Assembly (NCBI RefSeq): GCF_900637195.1
Contig: NZ_LR134356.1
Span: forward strand, 5,146,001-5,210,000
Direction: 5' to 3'
Source: Mycolicibacterium aurum
GTDB taxonomy: Bacteria; Actinomycetota; Actinomycetes; Mycobacteriales; Mycobacteriaceae
Length of the DNA: 64,000 bases
Positions 24,589-31,876 of this stretch are shown in pieces. The notes under the pieces are model-generated. The model had not been told where the DNA came from, made no database searches, and saw only the letters and a list, made by a program, of their open reading frames with translations. The stretch's first letter is position 1. Each line of letters opens with the position of its first letter. The position numbers were made by a program, and so were the translations under genes.

Positions 24589-24602
24589 TGGACATGTGTC
24601 CA
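24589..24602. promoter_or_regulatory. Candidate TetR operator at the tetR start
   Basis: TGGACATGTGTCCA: perfect 6-bp arms TGGACA/TGTCCA with a 2-bp centre, overlapping the GTG start of the TetR gene (24596). Binding here would block its own transcription or initiation. It is the partner of the copy at 24444-24457. Confidence 0.68.
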
Positions 24603-25198
24603 GTGATGCCGTTGTCGCGCTCACCGATGAGCCGGGGCACCCGACCCGTAACCGCCGGCAGGAAGAAACGTTCCGCAAGGTTCTCGCCGCGGGTCTGGAA
24701 ATGCTCCGCGAAACGTCGTATGCCGACCTGACCGTGCGCGCAGTCGCCGCACGGGCCAAGGTCGCCCCCGCCACCGCGTACACCTACTTCTCGTCGAAGA
24801 ACCATCTGATCGCCGAGATCTACCTGGACCTCATGCAGAAGGTCGAGTACTTCACCGACGTCAACGACAGCAAGGCCACCCGGGTGGAGGCGACGCTACG
24901 CACCATGGCGCTGACACTGGCCGATGATCCCGAGGTCGCGGCCGCGTGCACCACGGCGCTGCTTTCCAGCAGCGACGCCGCCGTACGGGCCGTCCGCGAG
25001 CGCATCGGCACCGAGATCCACCGCCGCATCCGCGCGGCCGTCGGCCCGGATCCCGATCCCCGCACACTGGCCGCACTGGAGATGACGTTCTTCGGCGCGC
25101 TGGTCAACGCCGGCAGTGGCGCGTTCACCTATCACCAGATCGCCGACCGGCTCAGTTACGTGGTCGGCCTCATCGTCGGAGACGAAGACAAGAAATGA
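24596..25198 (+). CDS. TetR family regulator (Rv0767c-like)
   Basis: 200 aa, GTG start. The HTH is at residues 18-65: RNRRQEETFRKVLAAGLEMLRE, then VRAVAARAKVAPATAYTYFSSKNHL with the recognition helix. The C-terminal domain is helical and carries the dimer/ligand part. It is first in the cyp123-SDR-cyp51 unit, overlapping cyp123 by 4 bp, and divergent from aldA. The two TGGACA/TGTCCA palindromes flanking this promoter region make it the best candidate for their ligand-controlled repressor. Confidence 0.9.
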   Translation: MSSDAVVALTDEPGHPTRNRRQEETFRKVLAAGLEMLRETSYADLTVRAVAARAKVAPATAYTYFSSKNHLIAEIYLDLMQKVEYFTDVNDSKATRVEATLRTMALTLADDPEVAAACTTALLSSSDAAVRAVRERIGTEIHRRIRAAVGPDPDPRTLAALEMTFFGALVNAGSGAFTYHQIADRLSYVVGLIVGDEDKK

Positions 25199-26403
25199 CG
25201 ATCAGCGAAGTCTCGCTCGACCCGTACAACTACGACTTTCACGAGGATCCCTACCCGTACTACAAGCGACTGCGCGACGAGGCGCCGCTGTACCGCAACG
25301 AAGAACTGGGATTCTGGGCACTGTCACGACACCGCGACGTGCTGCAGGGCTTCCGCAACAGCACCACGCTGTCCAACAAGTTCGGCGTCTCGCTCGACCC
25401 GGCGTCCCGCGGCCCCCACGCGTCGAAGACCATGTCGTTTCTGGCGATGGACGATCCGGACCACCTCCGGCTGCGCACACTGGTGTCGAAGGGGTTCACC
25501 CCCCGGCGCATCCGTGAACTCGAGCCTCGGGTCACCGAGATCGCGGTCCAGCACCTCGACATTCTGCTGGAGAAGGCACGCAGCAACGAGACGGCCGACT
25601 ACGTCGACGAATTCGCGGGCAAGCTGCCCATGGACGTGATCTCCGAGCTCATGGGTGTCCCCGACGCCGACCGTGTCCAGGTGCGGGCCTGGGCCGACGC
25701 CGTGATGCACCGCGAGGAGGGCGTCACCGACGTCCCCGATTCGGCGATCGAGGCGTCGCTGAACCTCATCGTCTACTACCAGGAGATGGTCGCCGAGCGC
25801 CGCAAGAAGCTCACCGACGACCTGACCTCCGCGCTGCTGGAAGCCGAGATCGACGGTGACCGGCTGACCGACGACGAGATCATCGGCTTCATGTTCCTGA
25901 TGGTGATCGCGGGCAACGAGACCACCACCAAACTGCTTGCCAATGCTGCCTTCTGGGGTCACCGCAACCCCGATCAACTCGCACCCGTCTATGACGACCT
26001 GAACCGGGTGCCGCTGTGGGTCGAGGAGACACTGCGCTACGACACGTCGAGCCAGATCCTGGCCCGCACGGTGGCCGGCGAGCTGGAGCTCTACGACACC
26101 ACCATTCCCGACGGCGATGTGCTGCTGCTGCTCCCGGGATCGGCGCATCGTGACGAGCGCGTCTTCGAGAACCCCGACGACTACGTGATCGGTCGCGAAA
26201 TCGGGTCCAAATTACAGAGTTTCGGCAGCGGTGCACATTTCTGCCTCGGCGCGCATCTGGCGCGCATGGAGGCGCGGGTGGCGCTGGCCGAGCTGTTCAA
26301 GCGAATCCGCGGGTACGAGGTCGACGAGGCCAATGCCGTCCGCGTCCACTCCAGCAACGTTCGCGGATTCGCCCATCTTCCGATGTCCATCCAGGTCCGC
26401 TGA
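25195..26403 (+). CDS. cyp123: Cytochrome P450, CYP123 family
   Basis: 402-aa soluble P450 starting with an ATG that overlaps the TetR stop (ATGA). The N-terminus DPYNYDFHEDPYPYYKRLRDEAPLY is bacterial class I type. The I-helix motif is MVIAGNETTTKL, ExxR lies in WVEETLRYDTSSQ and the heme loop is SFGSGAHFCLGAHLARME with Cys350. Position directly before an SDR and cyp51 equals Rv0766c (CYP123A1). The substrate of CYP123 is not established. The ferredoxin encoded downstream is the likely electron donor. Confidence 0.9.
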   Translation: MTISEVSLDPYNYDFHEDPYPYYKRLRDEAPLYRNEELGFWALSRHRDVLQGFRNSTTLSNKFGVSLDPASRGPHASKTMSFLAMDDPDHLRLRTLVSKGFTPRRIRELEPRVTEIAVQHLDILLEKARSNETADYVDEFAGKLPMDVISELMGVPDADRVQVRAWADAVMHREEGVTDVPDSAIEASLNLIVYYQEMVAERRKKLTDDLTSALLEAEIDGDRLTDDEIIGFMFLMVIAGNETTTKLLANAAFWGHRNPDQLAPVYDDLNRVPLWVEETLRYDTSSQILARTVAGELELYDTTIPDGDVLLLLPGSAHRDERVFENPDDYVIGREIGSKLQSFGSGAHFCLGAHLARMEARVALAELFKRIRGYEVDEANAVRVHSSNVRGFAHLPMSIQVR

Positions 26404-26416
26404 AAGGCCACAGTGC

Positions 26417-27244
26417 ATGCCTCGATTTGACCCTCTGCCCGACCGCCGGCCCGCTCTGGTCGCAGGCGCCTCGTCCGGAATCGGCGAGGCCACCGCGATC
26501 GACCTTGCCGCGCGCGGCTTTCCGGTTGCTCTGGGCGCCCGCCGGGTCGAGAAGCTGGAGCAGATCGTCGACAAGATCCGCGCCGACGGCGGCGAGGCGA
26601 TCGCGGTGCATCTCGACGTCACCGATCCCGACTCGGTGAAGGCGGCCGTCGAGCAGACCACCTCCGAGCTCGGCGACATCGAGGTACTCGTCGCCGGCGC
26701 GGGTGACACCTACTTCGGCAAGCTCGACGCGATCAGCACCGAGCAGTTCGAGTCGCAGATCCAGATTCATCTGATCGGGGCCAACCGGGTGGCCACCGCG
26801 GTACTGCCCGGCATGATCGAACGCCAGCGCGGCGACCTCATCTTCGTCGGCTCCGACGTGGCACTGCGCCAGCGTCCGCACATGGGGGCCTACGGTGCGG
26901 CCAAGGCAGCACTGGTCGCGATGGTGACCAACTACCAGATGGAGCTCGAGGGCACCGGCGTGCGGGCATCGATCGTGCACCCCGGTCCGACCAAGACCTC
27001 GATGGGCTGGAGTCTGCCCGCCGACCTGATCGGACCTGCGCTCGAAGACTGGGCCAAGTGGGGTCAGGCCCGCCACGACTACTTCCTGCGCGCAGCCGAC
27101 CTGGCCCGCGCCATCACCTTCGTTGCCGAGACCCCGCGCGGCGGCTTCATCGCGAACATGGAACTGCAGCCCGAAGCCCCGTTGAACAGCGCTCCCGCGG
27201 ACCGTCAGAAACTCACCCTGAACGAGGAGAACCTGAACTCGTGA
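26417..27244 (+). CDS. Short-chain dehydrogenase (Rv0765c-like)
   Basis: 275-aa SDR. The cofactor motif AGASSGIGEATAIDLAARG is at residues 15-33, VAGAGD replaces the usual NNAG near 91, Ser lies in FVGSDVALRQ near 142 and YGAAKAA near 157 supplies YxxxK. An unusual acidic/aromatic C-terminus (DWAKWGQARHDYFLR) follows. The last codons overlap the cyp51 GTG start by 4 bp. Its place between cyp123 and cyp51 suggests it oxidises or reduces a hydroxyl/keto group on the same lipid substrate. Confidence 0.9.
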   Translation: MPRFDPLPDRRPALVAGASSGIGEATAIDLAARGFPVALGARRVEKLEQIVDKIRADGGEAIAVHLDVTDPDSVKAAVEQTTSELGDIEVLVAGAGDTYFGKLDAISTEQFESQIQIHLIGANRVATAVLPGMIERQRGDLIFVGSDVALRQRPHMGAYGAAKAALVAMVTNYQMELEGTGVRASIVHPGPTKTSMGWSLPADLIGPALEDWAKWGQARHDYFLRAADLARAITFVAETPRGGFIANMELQPEAPLNSAPADRQKLTLNEENLNS

Positions 27245-28599
27245 CCACTGCCACCGTCCCCCGCGTATCCGGCGGCGAGGAAGAAGAACACGGCCACCTC
27301 GAAGAGTTCCGCACCGACCCGATCGGCCTGATGAAGCGGATCCGAGACGAGTGCGGGGATGTCGGCTGGTTCCAGCTGGCCGACAAGCAGGTGGTGATGC
27401 TGTCCGGCGCGGAGGCCAACGAGTTCTTCTTCCGCTCCAGCGACAGCGAGCTCAATCAGGCCGAGGCCTATCCGTTCATGACGCCGATCTTCGGTGAGGG
27501 TGTGGTGTTCGACGCCGATCCGGAGCGGCGGGCGGAGATGCTGCACAACACCGCGTTGCGCGGCGAGCAGATGAAGGGCCATGCGGCCACCATCGAGAAC
27601 GAAGTCCGCAGGATGATCGAGAACTGGGGTGACGCAGGTGAAATCGATCTGCTGGAGTTCTTCGCCGAGCTGACGATCTACACCTCGACGGCCTGCCTGA
27701 TCGGCCTGAAGTTCCGCAACCAGCTGGATTCCCGGTTCGCGAACTACTACCACCTGCTGGAGCGCGGCACCGACCCGCTCTGCTACGTAGACCCCTACCT
27801 GCCCATCGAGAGCTTCCGCATCCGCGACGAAGCCAGGGCCAATCTGGTGGAGTTGGTGCAGGAGGTCATGAACGGCCGAATTGCCAACCCGCCCACTGAC
27901 AAGAGCGATCGCGACCTGCTTGACGTGCTGGTCTCGATCAAGGACGAGGACGGCAGCCCGCGTTTCTCGGCCAACGAGGTCACCGGCATGTTCATCTCGC
28001 TGATGTTCGCAGGCCACCACACCAGCTCGGGCACGTCGTCGTGGACGCTCATCGAGCTTCTGCGCCACCCCGACTACTACGCCCAGGTCCAGCAGGAACT
28101 CGACGACCTCTACGCCGACGGCCAAGAGGTGAGCTTCCATGCGCTGCGCCAGATCCCGAAGATCGACAACGCACTGAAGGAGACGCTGCGGCTTCATCCG
28201 CCGCTGATCATCCTGATGCGGGTCGCCCAGGACGAGTTCGAGGTGGCCGGGCACGAGATCCACAAGGGACAGATGGTGGCCGCGTCGCCCGCGATCTCCA
28301 ATCGGATCCCCGAGGACTTCCCCGACCCGGACCACTTCGATCCCGACCGCTACGAGAAGCCGCGGCAGGAAGATCTGATCAACCGGTGGACGTGGATTCC
28401 GTTCGGGGCGGGCAAGCACCGCTGCGTCGGCGCCGCGTTCGCGCAGATGCAGATCAAGGCGATCTTCTCGGTTCTCCTTCGTGAGTACGAGTTCGAGATG
28501 GCGCAACCGCCCGAGAGCTACCGCAACGACCACTCCAAGATGGTGGTCCAACTCGCGCGTCCGGCAAAGGTGAAGTACCGCAAGCGAATCAAGGACTGA
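27241..28599 (+). CDS. cyp51: Sterol 14alpha-demethylase-type cytochrome P450 (CYP51)
   Basis: 452-aa soluble bacterial CYP51. Diagnostic segments are the B'-helix-type ELNQAEAYPFMTPIFGEGVVFD (near 72-93), the I-helix FAGHHTSSGTSSWT with His-His-Thr near 256-260, the K-helix KETLRLHPPLIILMR and heme loop PFGAGKHRCVGAAFAQMQ with Cys395. M. tuberculosis CYP51 removes the 14alpha-methyl of sterols such as obtusifoliol and dihydrolanosterol in vitro and binds azoles. Its natural bacterial role is unresolved. GTG start overlapping the SDR stop; the 3Fe-4S ferredoxin gene follows after 4 bp. Confidence 0.95.
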   Translation: MTTATVPRVSGGEEEEHGHLEEFRTDPIGLMKRIRDECGDVGWFQLADKQVVMLSGAEANEFFFRSSDSELNQAEAYPFMTPIFGEGVVFDADPERRAEMLHNTALRGEQMKGHAATIENEVRRMIENWGDAGEIDLLEFFAELTIYTSTACLIGLKFRNQLDSRFANYYHLLERGTDPLCYVDPYLPIESFRIRDEARANLVELVQEVMNGRIANPPTDKSDRDLLDVLVSIKDEDGSPRFSANEVTGMFISLMFAGHHTSSGTSSWTLIELLRHPDYYAQVQQELDDLYADGQEVSFHALRQIPKIDNALKETLRLHPPLIILMRVAQDEFEVAGHEIHKGQMVAASPAISNRIPEDFPDPDHFDPDRYEKPRQEDLINRWTWIPFGAGKHRCVGAAFAQMQIKAIFSVLLREYEFEMAQPPESYRNDHSKMVVQLARPAKVKYRKRIKD

Positions 28600-28603
28600 T
28601 CCC

Positions 28604-28807
28604 ATGGGCAGCTACCGCGTGGAACTAGACGAGGACCTGTGCCAGGGCCACGCCATGTGCGAACTGGAAGCCCCGGATGTGTTCCGCGTGCCCAAGCGGG
28701 GCGTGGTCGAAATCCTGGACTCCGAACCCCCCGACGACCTTCGCGACGCCGTGGAGATGGCGGTCGATATGTGTCCCACCCGTGCTCTATCCATCACCGA
28801 GAAATAA
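28604..28807 (+). CDS. 3Fe-4S ferredoxin partner of CYP51 (Rv0763c-like)
   Basis: 67-aa small iron-sulfur protein. Cys13 and Cys19 lie in LCQGHAMCELEAPDVF, and a third cysteine is in DMCPTRAL near residue 58. Three cysteines rather than four indicate a 3Fe-4S cluster, as in the Rv0763c ferredoxin that transfers electrons to CYP51. ATG start 4 bp after cyp51. It probably serves the neighbouring P450s too. No ferredoxin reductase is in the window. Confidence 0.93.
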   Translation: MGSYRVELDEDLCQGHAMCELEAPDVFRVPKRGVVEILDSEPPDDLRDAVEMAVDMCPTRALSITEK

Positions 28808-28815
28808 GGAGCGAC

Positions 28816-29355
28816 ATGGCCTCACGTGAGCAGTTGGAAGATTGGGTCGAGCGCTGGTTGCAGGCCAACCGCGACGCCGAAGAGGCCGGTGACTGGAAGC
28901 CGATGGCCGAGTTCTACACCGACGACGCGACATACGGCTGGAACATCGGCCCCAAAGAGGACGTCATGTGCGTCAACAAGGACGAGATCCGCGACGTGGC
29001 ACTGGGCTTGGAGATGGAGGGCCTGGAGAACTGGGTCTACGAGTACCAGAAAGTGCTGATCGACGAGAAGCAGAACGAGATCGTCGGATTCTGGAAGCAG
29101 ATCGCGAACAAGAGCGACGGCACGCGCGACGAGATCTACGGCATCGGCGGCAGCTGGTTCCGGCTCAACGACCAACTGCTCATCGAGTGGCAGCGCGACT
29201 TCTTCGACTTCGGCCACGTGCAGAAGGCGTTCATCAAGCTGATCGAATCGGGCGACCTCACCCCCACCATGCAGAAGCGGATCGAACGCTCGATCGCAGG
29301 CGAGAAGCTGCCCGGGTACTACCCGCTCGGCGAGGCACCCGTTCCCATTTGGTAA
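28816..29355 (+). CDS. SnoaL/NTF2-like protein (Rv0762c-like)
   Basis: 179 aa, ATG with an AAGGAG Shine-Dalgarno 5 nt upstream. The layout is an N-terminal helix (REQLEDWVERWLQANRDAEEAG), then ADFYTDDATYGWNIGP-type strand blocks, then acidic beta-strands IVGFWKQIANKS and GIGGSWFRLND. This fits the NTF2-like cone fold used by SnoaL cyclases and steroid isomerases. No catalytic residue can be assigned. It is part of the cyp51 unit and matches Rv0762c by position. Function unknown; binding of a polycyclic or lipid substrate is plausible. Confidence 0.82.
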   Translation: MASREQLEDWVERWLQANRDAEEAGDWKPMAEFYTDDATYGWNIGPKEDVMCVNKDEIRDVALGLEMEGLENWVYEYQKVLIDEKQNEIVGFWKQIANKSDGTRDEIYGIGGSWFRLNDQLLIEWQRDFFDFGHVQKAFIKLIESGDLTPTMQKRIERSIAGEKLPGYYPLGEAPVPIW

Positions 29356-29364
29356 GTCACACCA

Positions 29365-29380
29365 CCAAGCGGTTGCTTGG
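29365..29380. promoter_or_regulatory. Palindrome upstream of adhB (CCAAGC arms)
   Basis: CCAAGC, a GGTT spacer, then GCTTGG: a perfect 6-4-6 inverted repeat, 84 to 69 bp upstream of the adhB start codon. CAAGC/GCTTG arms are typical of TetR-family operators in mycobacteria. Confidence 0.5.
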
Positions 29381-29399
29381 GGAGGCTGTGATGTGGCTA

Positions 29400-29434
29400 A
29401 CTAGAGCCTCTAGTCTGGAACTAGGGGCTCTAGT
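29400..29434. promoter_or_regulatory. Two tandem 15-bp palindromes upstream of adhB
   Basis: ACTAGAGCCTCTAGT (29400-29414) is a perfect 7-1-7 palindrome. ACTAGGGGCTCTAGT (29420-29434) repeats it with two arm mismatches. Their centres are exactly 20 bp apart, about two helical turns, and the second ends 14 bp before the adhB start codon. This is a classic geometry for cooperative repressor binding. Confidence 0.7.
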
Positions 29435-29448
29435 CGAAAGCAGGAGAG

Positions 29449-30579
29449 ATGAAGACCAAAGGCGCTCTGATCTGGGAATTCAACCAGCCGTGGACGATCG
29501 AGGAGATCGAGATCGGTGACCCCGTCAAAGACGAGGTCAAGATCCAGATGGAAGCCTCGGGCATGTGCCACTCCGACCACCACCTGGTGACCGGGGACAT
29601 CCCGATGGCGGGCTTCCCCGTCCTGGGCGGGCACGAGGGCGCCGGCGTCGTCACCGAGGTGGGCCCGGGCGTCGAGGGCCTGGAGCCCGGCGACCACGTC
29701 GTGCTGTCGTTCATCCCGTCCTGCGGTGCGTGCCCGTCGTGTCAGGCCGGTCTGCGCAACCTCTGCGACCTCGGCGCCATGCTGCTGCAGGGCACCGCTG
29801 TCTCCGACAACACCCACCGCATCCACTCGGCCGACGGCACCCCCGTCATCCCGATGACCCTGCTCGGCACCTTCAGCCCGTACATGGTGGTGCACAAGAG
29901 CTCGGTCGTGAAGATCGACCCGTCCATCCCGTTCGAGGTCGCCTGCCTCGTGGGCTGCGGCGTGACCACCGGCTACGGCTCCGCGGTCCGCAGCGCCGAC
30001 GTCCGCCCTGGCGACGACGTGGTGATCGCCGGAATCGGCGGCGTGGGCATGGGAGCGCTGCAGGGCGCCCTCAATGCCGGCGCACGCAACATCTTCGCCA
30101 TCGACCCGGTCGAGTGGAAGCGTGATCAGGCCCTCAAGTTCGGCGCCACCCATGCCTACCCCGACATCTTCTCCGCCATGGCCGGAGTCGCCGAGGTCAC
30201 CCAGGGCCGGATGTCCGCCAAGACCATCATCACCACCGGTGAGCTCCACGGTGAAGAGATCGACAACTACCTCAACATCACCGCCAAGGGCGGCACCTGT
30301 GTGGTGACCGCGGTGGCCAACATGGCCAAGTCCGACGTGACGCTCAACCTGTCGATGCTGACCCTGCTGCAGAAGAACCTGCAGGGCACCATCTTCGGTG
30401 GCGGCAACCCGCACCACGACATCCCCCAGCTGCTGTCGATGTACAAGGCCGGCCGGCTCAACCTCGACGACATGGTCACCCGGCAGTACAAGCTGGAACA
30501 GATCAACGACGGCTACAAGGACATGCTGGAAGGCCGCAACATCCGCGGCGTCATCCGCTACACCGACGCCGACCGGTAG
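29449..30579 (+). CDS. adhB: Zinc-containing NDMA-type alcohol dehydrogenase
   Basis: 376-aa medium-chain dehydrogenase. Catalytic zinc ligands are Cys40 and His in GMCHSDHH and the LGGHEGAG block. Structural zinc cysteines are in SCGACPSCQAGLRNLC (near 90-105). The Rossmann motif AGIGGVGMGALQGA lies near 195. The actinobacterial subgroup is NDMA-dependent with tightly bound NAD. Position matches Rv0761c (adhB). It should feed aldehydes to the divergently located ALDH. A separate promoter with three palindromes precedes it, so it is probably regulated apart from the cyp51 genes. GGAGAG Shine-Dalgarno at 29442. Confidence 0.93.
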   Translation: MKTKGALIWEFNQPWTIEEIEIGDPVKDEVKIQMEASGMCHSDHHLVTGDIPMAGFPVLGGHEGAGVVTEVGPGVEGLEPGDHVVLSFIPSCGACPSCQAGLRNLCDLGAMLLQGTAVSDNTHRIHSADGTPVIPMTLLGTFSPYMVVHKSSVVKIDPSIPFEVACLVGCGVTTGYGSAVRSADVRPGDDVVIAGIGGVGMGALQGALNAGARNIFAIDPVEWKRDQALKFGATHAYPDIFSAMAGVAEVTQGRMSAKTIITTGELHGEEIDNYLNITAKGGTCVVTAVANMAKSDVTLNLSMLTLLQKNLQGTIFGGGNPHHDIPQLLSMYKAGRLNLDDMVTRQYKLEQINDGYKDMLEGRNIRGVIRYTDADR

Positions 30580-30585
30580 GCCGCC

Positions 30586-31020
30586 GTGACCGAAACGACC
30601 CAGGAGCTGTCACCGGTTGTCGCGGCGTCGCAGAGTTCGTGGCGGTGCGTGCAATCCGGTGATCGCGAAGGCTGGCTGGCGCTGATGTCCGACGACATCG
30701 TCGTCGAGGATCCGATCGGTGAGGCCGTCACCAATCCGGACGGCACCGGTGTGCGGGGGAAGGAGGCCCTCGCGGCGTTCTACGACGCCAACATCGGACC
30801 CAACCAGCTGCGTGTCACCTGCGAGGAGACGTTCCCGTCCAGCAGCCCGAGCGAGATCGCCTACATCCTGGTGCTGCAGACCACGTTCCCGAACGGGTTC
30901 GTGGCCACGGTGCGCGGGGTGTTCACGTATCGGGTTGACGACGCCGGGCTGATCACCAACCTGCGCGGCTACTGGAACATGGACGCGATGACGTTCTCCG
31001 AAGCGGAGACGACGCATTAG
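30586..31020 (+). CDS. Steroid delta-isomerase-like NTF2 protein (Rv0760c-like)
   Basis: 144 aa from the GTG at 30586, 6 bp after adhB. The ketosteroid-isomerase-type fold is suggested by SVVAASQSSWRCVQSGDREGWLALMSDDIVVEDPIGEAV with the acidic pair near residue 45. Beta-strand blocks FVATVRGVFTYRVDDAGLITNLRGYW follow. Rv0760c, the positional equivalent, was crystallised as a steroid-binding KSI-like protein of uncertain activity (from memory). The stop codon TAG overlaps the next gene's unusual ATT start. Confidence 0.85.
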   Translation: MTETTQELSPVVAASQSSWRCVQSGDREGWLALMSDDIVVEDPIGEAVTNPDGTGVRGKEALAAFYDANIGPNQLRVTCEETFPSSSPSEIAYILVLQTTFPNGFVATVRGVFTYRVDDAGLITNLRGYWNMDAMTFSEAETTH

Positions 31021-31876
31021 CCCAGCTGCTCTGGCGGGCCGCGGCGCAGTCGTCGTCGGCGGCACCCGCGGGGTCGGCCTCGCGGTCGCCGAACTGCTGG
31101 GGTCCCTCGGCGCCGGCGTCGTGGTCAACGGTCGCGACGCAGAGGCCGTGTCCGCAGCGGCACAACGCGTTCCGGGTGCTGTCGGGCAGCCGGGGTCACC
31201 GGCTGATCCGACAGTCGCCGACGCACTGATCGACCGGTGCGCCCGGGAGTTCGGCAGCATCGACATCCTCGTCAACTGCGCGGGCACTGCCGAGCCGGTC
31301 GGGTCGTCGATCCTGAACGTCACCACCGAACAGTTCCGCGACCTGATGGACGCCCACCTGGGCACCGCCTTTCAGACGTGCCGCGCGGCCGCTCCCCGGA
31401 TGGCGGACCAGGGGTCGGGTGTCATCGTCAACACGAGTTCGTTCGCGTTCCTCGGCGACTACGGTGGCACGGGCTACCCGGCGGGCAAAGGGGCGGTCAC
31501 CAGCCTCACGCTGGCCATCGCCGCCGAACTCAAGGAGTACGGCGTCCGCGCGAATGTGGTGTGCCCCGGCGCGAAGACCCGGCTGTCGACCGGCCCCGAG
31601 TACGAGGCACACATCGCCGAGTTGAACCGCCGGGGTCTGCTCGACGAGATCAGCACCCAGGGTGCTCTCGACGCGGCCCCACCGGAGTACGTGGCGCCGA
31701 CCTACGGGTACCTCGTCAGCGATCTGGCCAAGGACATCACGGGCCAGATCTTCATCGCCGCAGGCGGATTCGTCGGCCGGTTCGATCGCCAGACCCCGTC
31801 GATCGTGGCGTACCGCGGGCACCACGACGAACCGCCGTGGACCATCGACGAGATCGCGGCGCAGCTCACGCGGTAG
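31016..31876 (+). CDS. Short-chain dehydrogenase with a probable ATT start codon
   Basis: 286 aa if started at ATT 31016. The coenzyme motif GGTRGVGLAVAELLGSLG begins only about 13 residues in. The frame is closed by a TGA at 30989, and between 30992 and 31121 there is no ATG, GTG or TTG. The first standard start (GTG at 31121) would delete the cofactor motif. ATT at 31016 overlaps the stop of the KSI-like gene, the spacing expected for a coupled start. Other SDR features: NCAGTAEP near 90, NTSSFAFL Ser near 140, YPAGKGA as YxxxK near 160 and a PGAKTRLS tail. It completes the adhB unit and is convergent with the acyl-CoA ligase gene (11-bp overlap). Confidence 0.8.
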   Translation: MSPAALAGRGAVVVGGTRGVGLAVAELLGSLGAGVVVNGRDAEAVSAAAQRVPGAVGQPGSPADPTVADALIDRCAREFGSIDILVNCAGTAEPVGSSILNVTTEQFRDLMDAHLGTAFQTCRAAAPRMADQGSGVIVNTSSFAFLGDYGGTGYPAGKGAVTSLTLAIAAELKEYGVRANVVCPGAKTRLSTGPEYEAHIAELNRRGLLDEISTQGALDAAPPEYVAPTYGYLVSDLAKDITGQIFIAAGGFVGRFDRQTPSIVAYRGHHDEPPWTIDEIAAQLTR

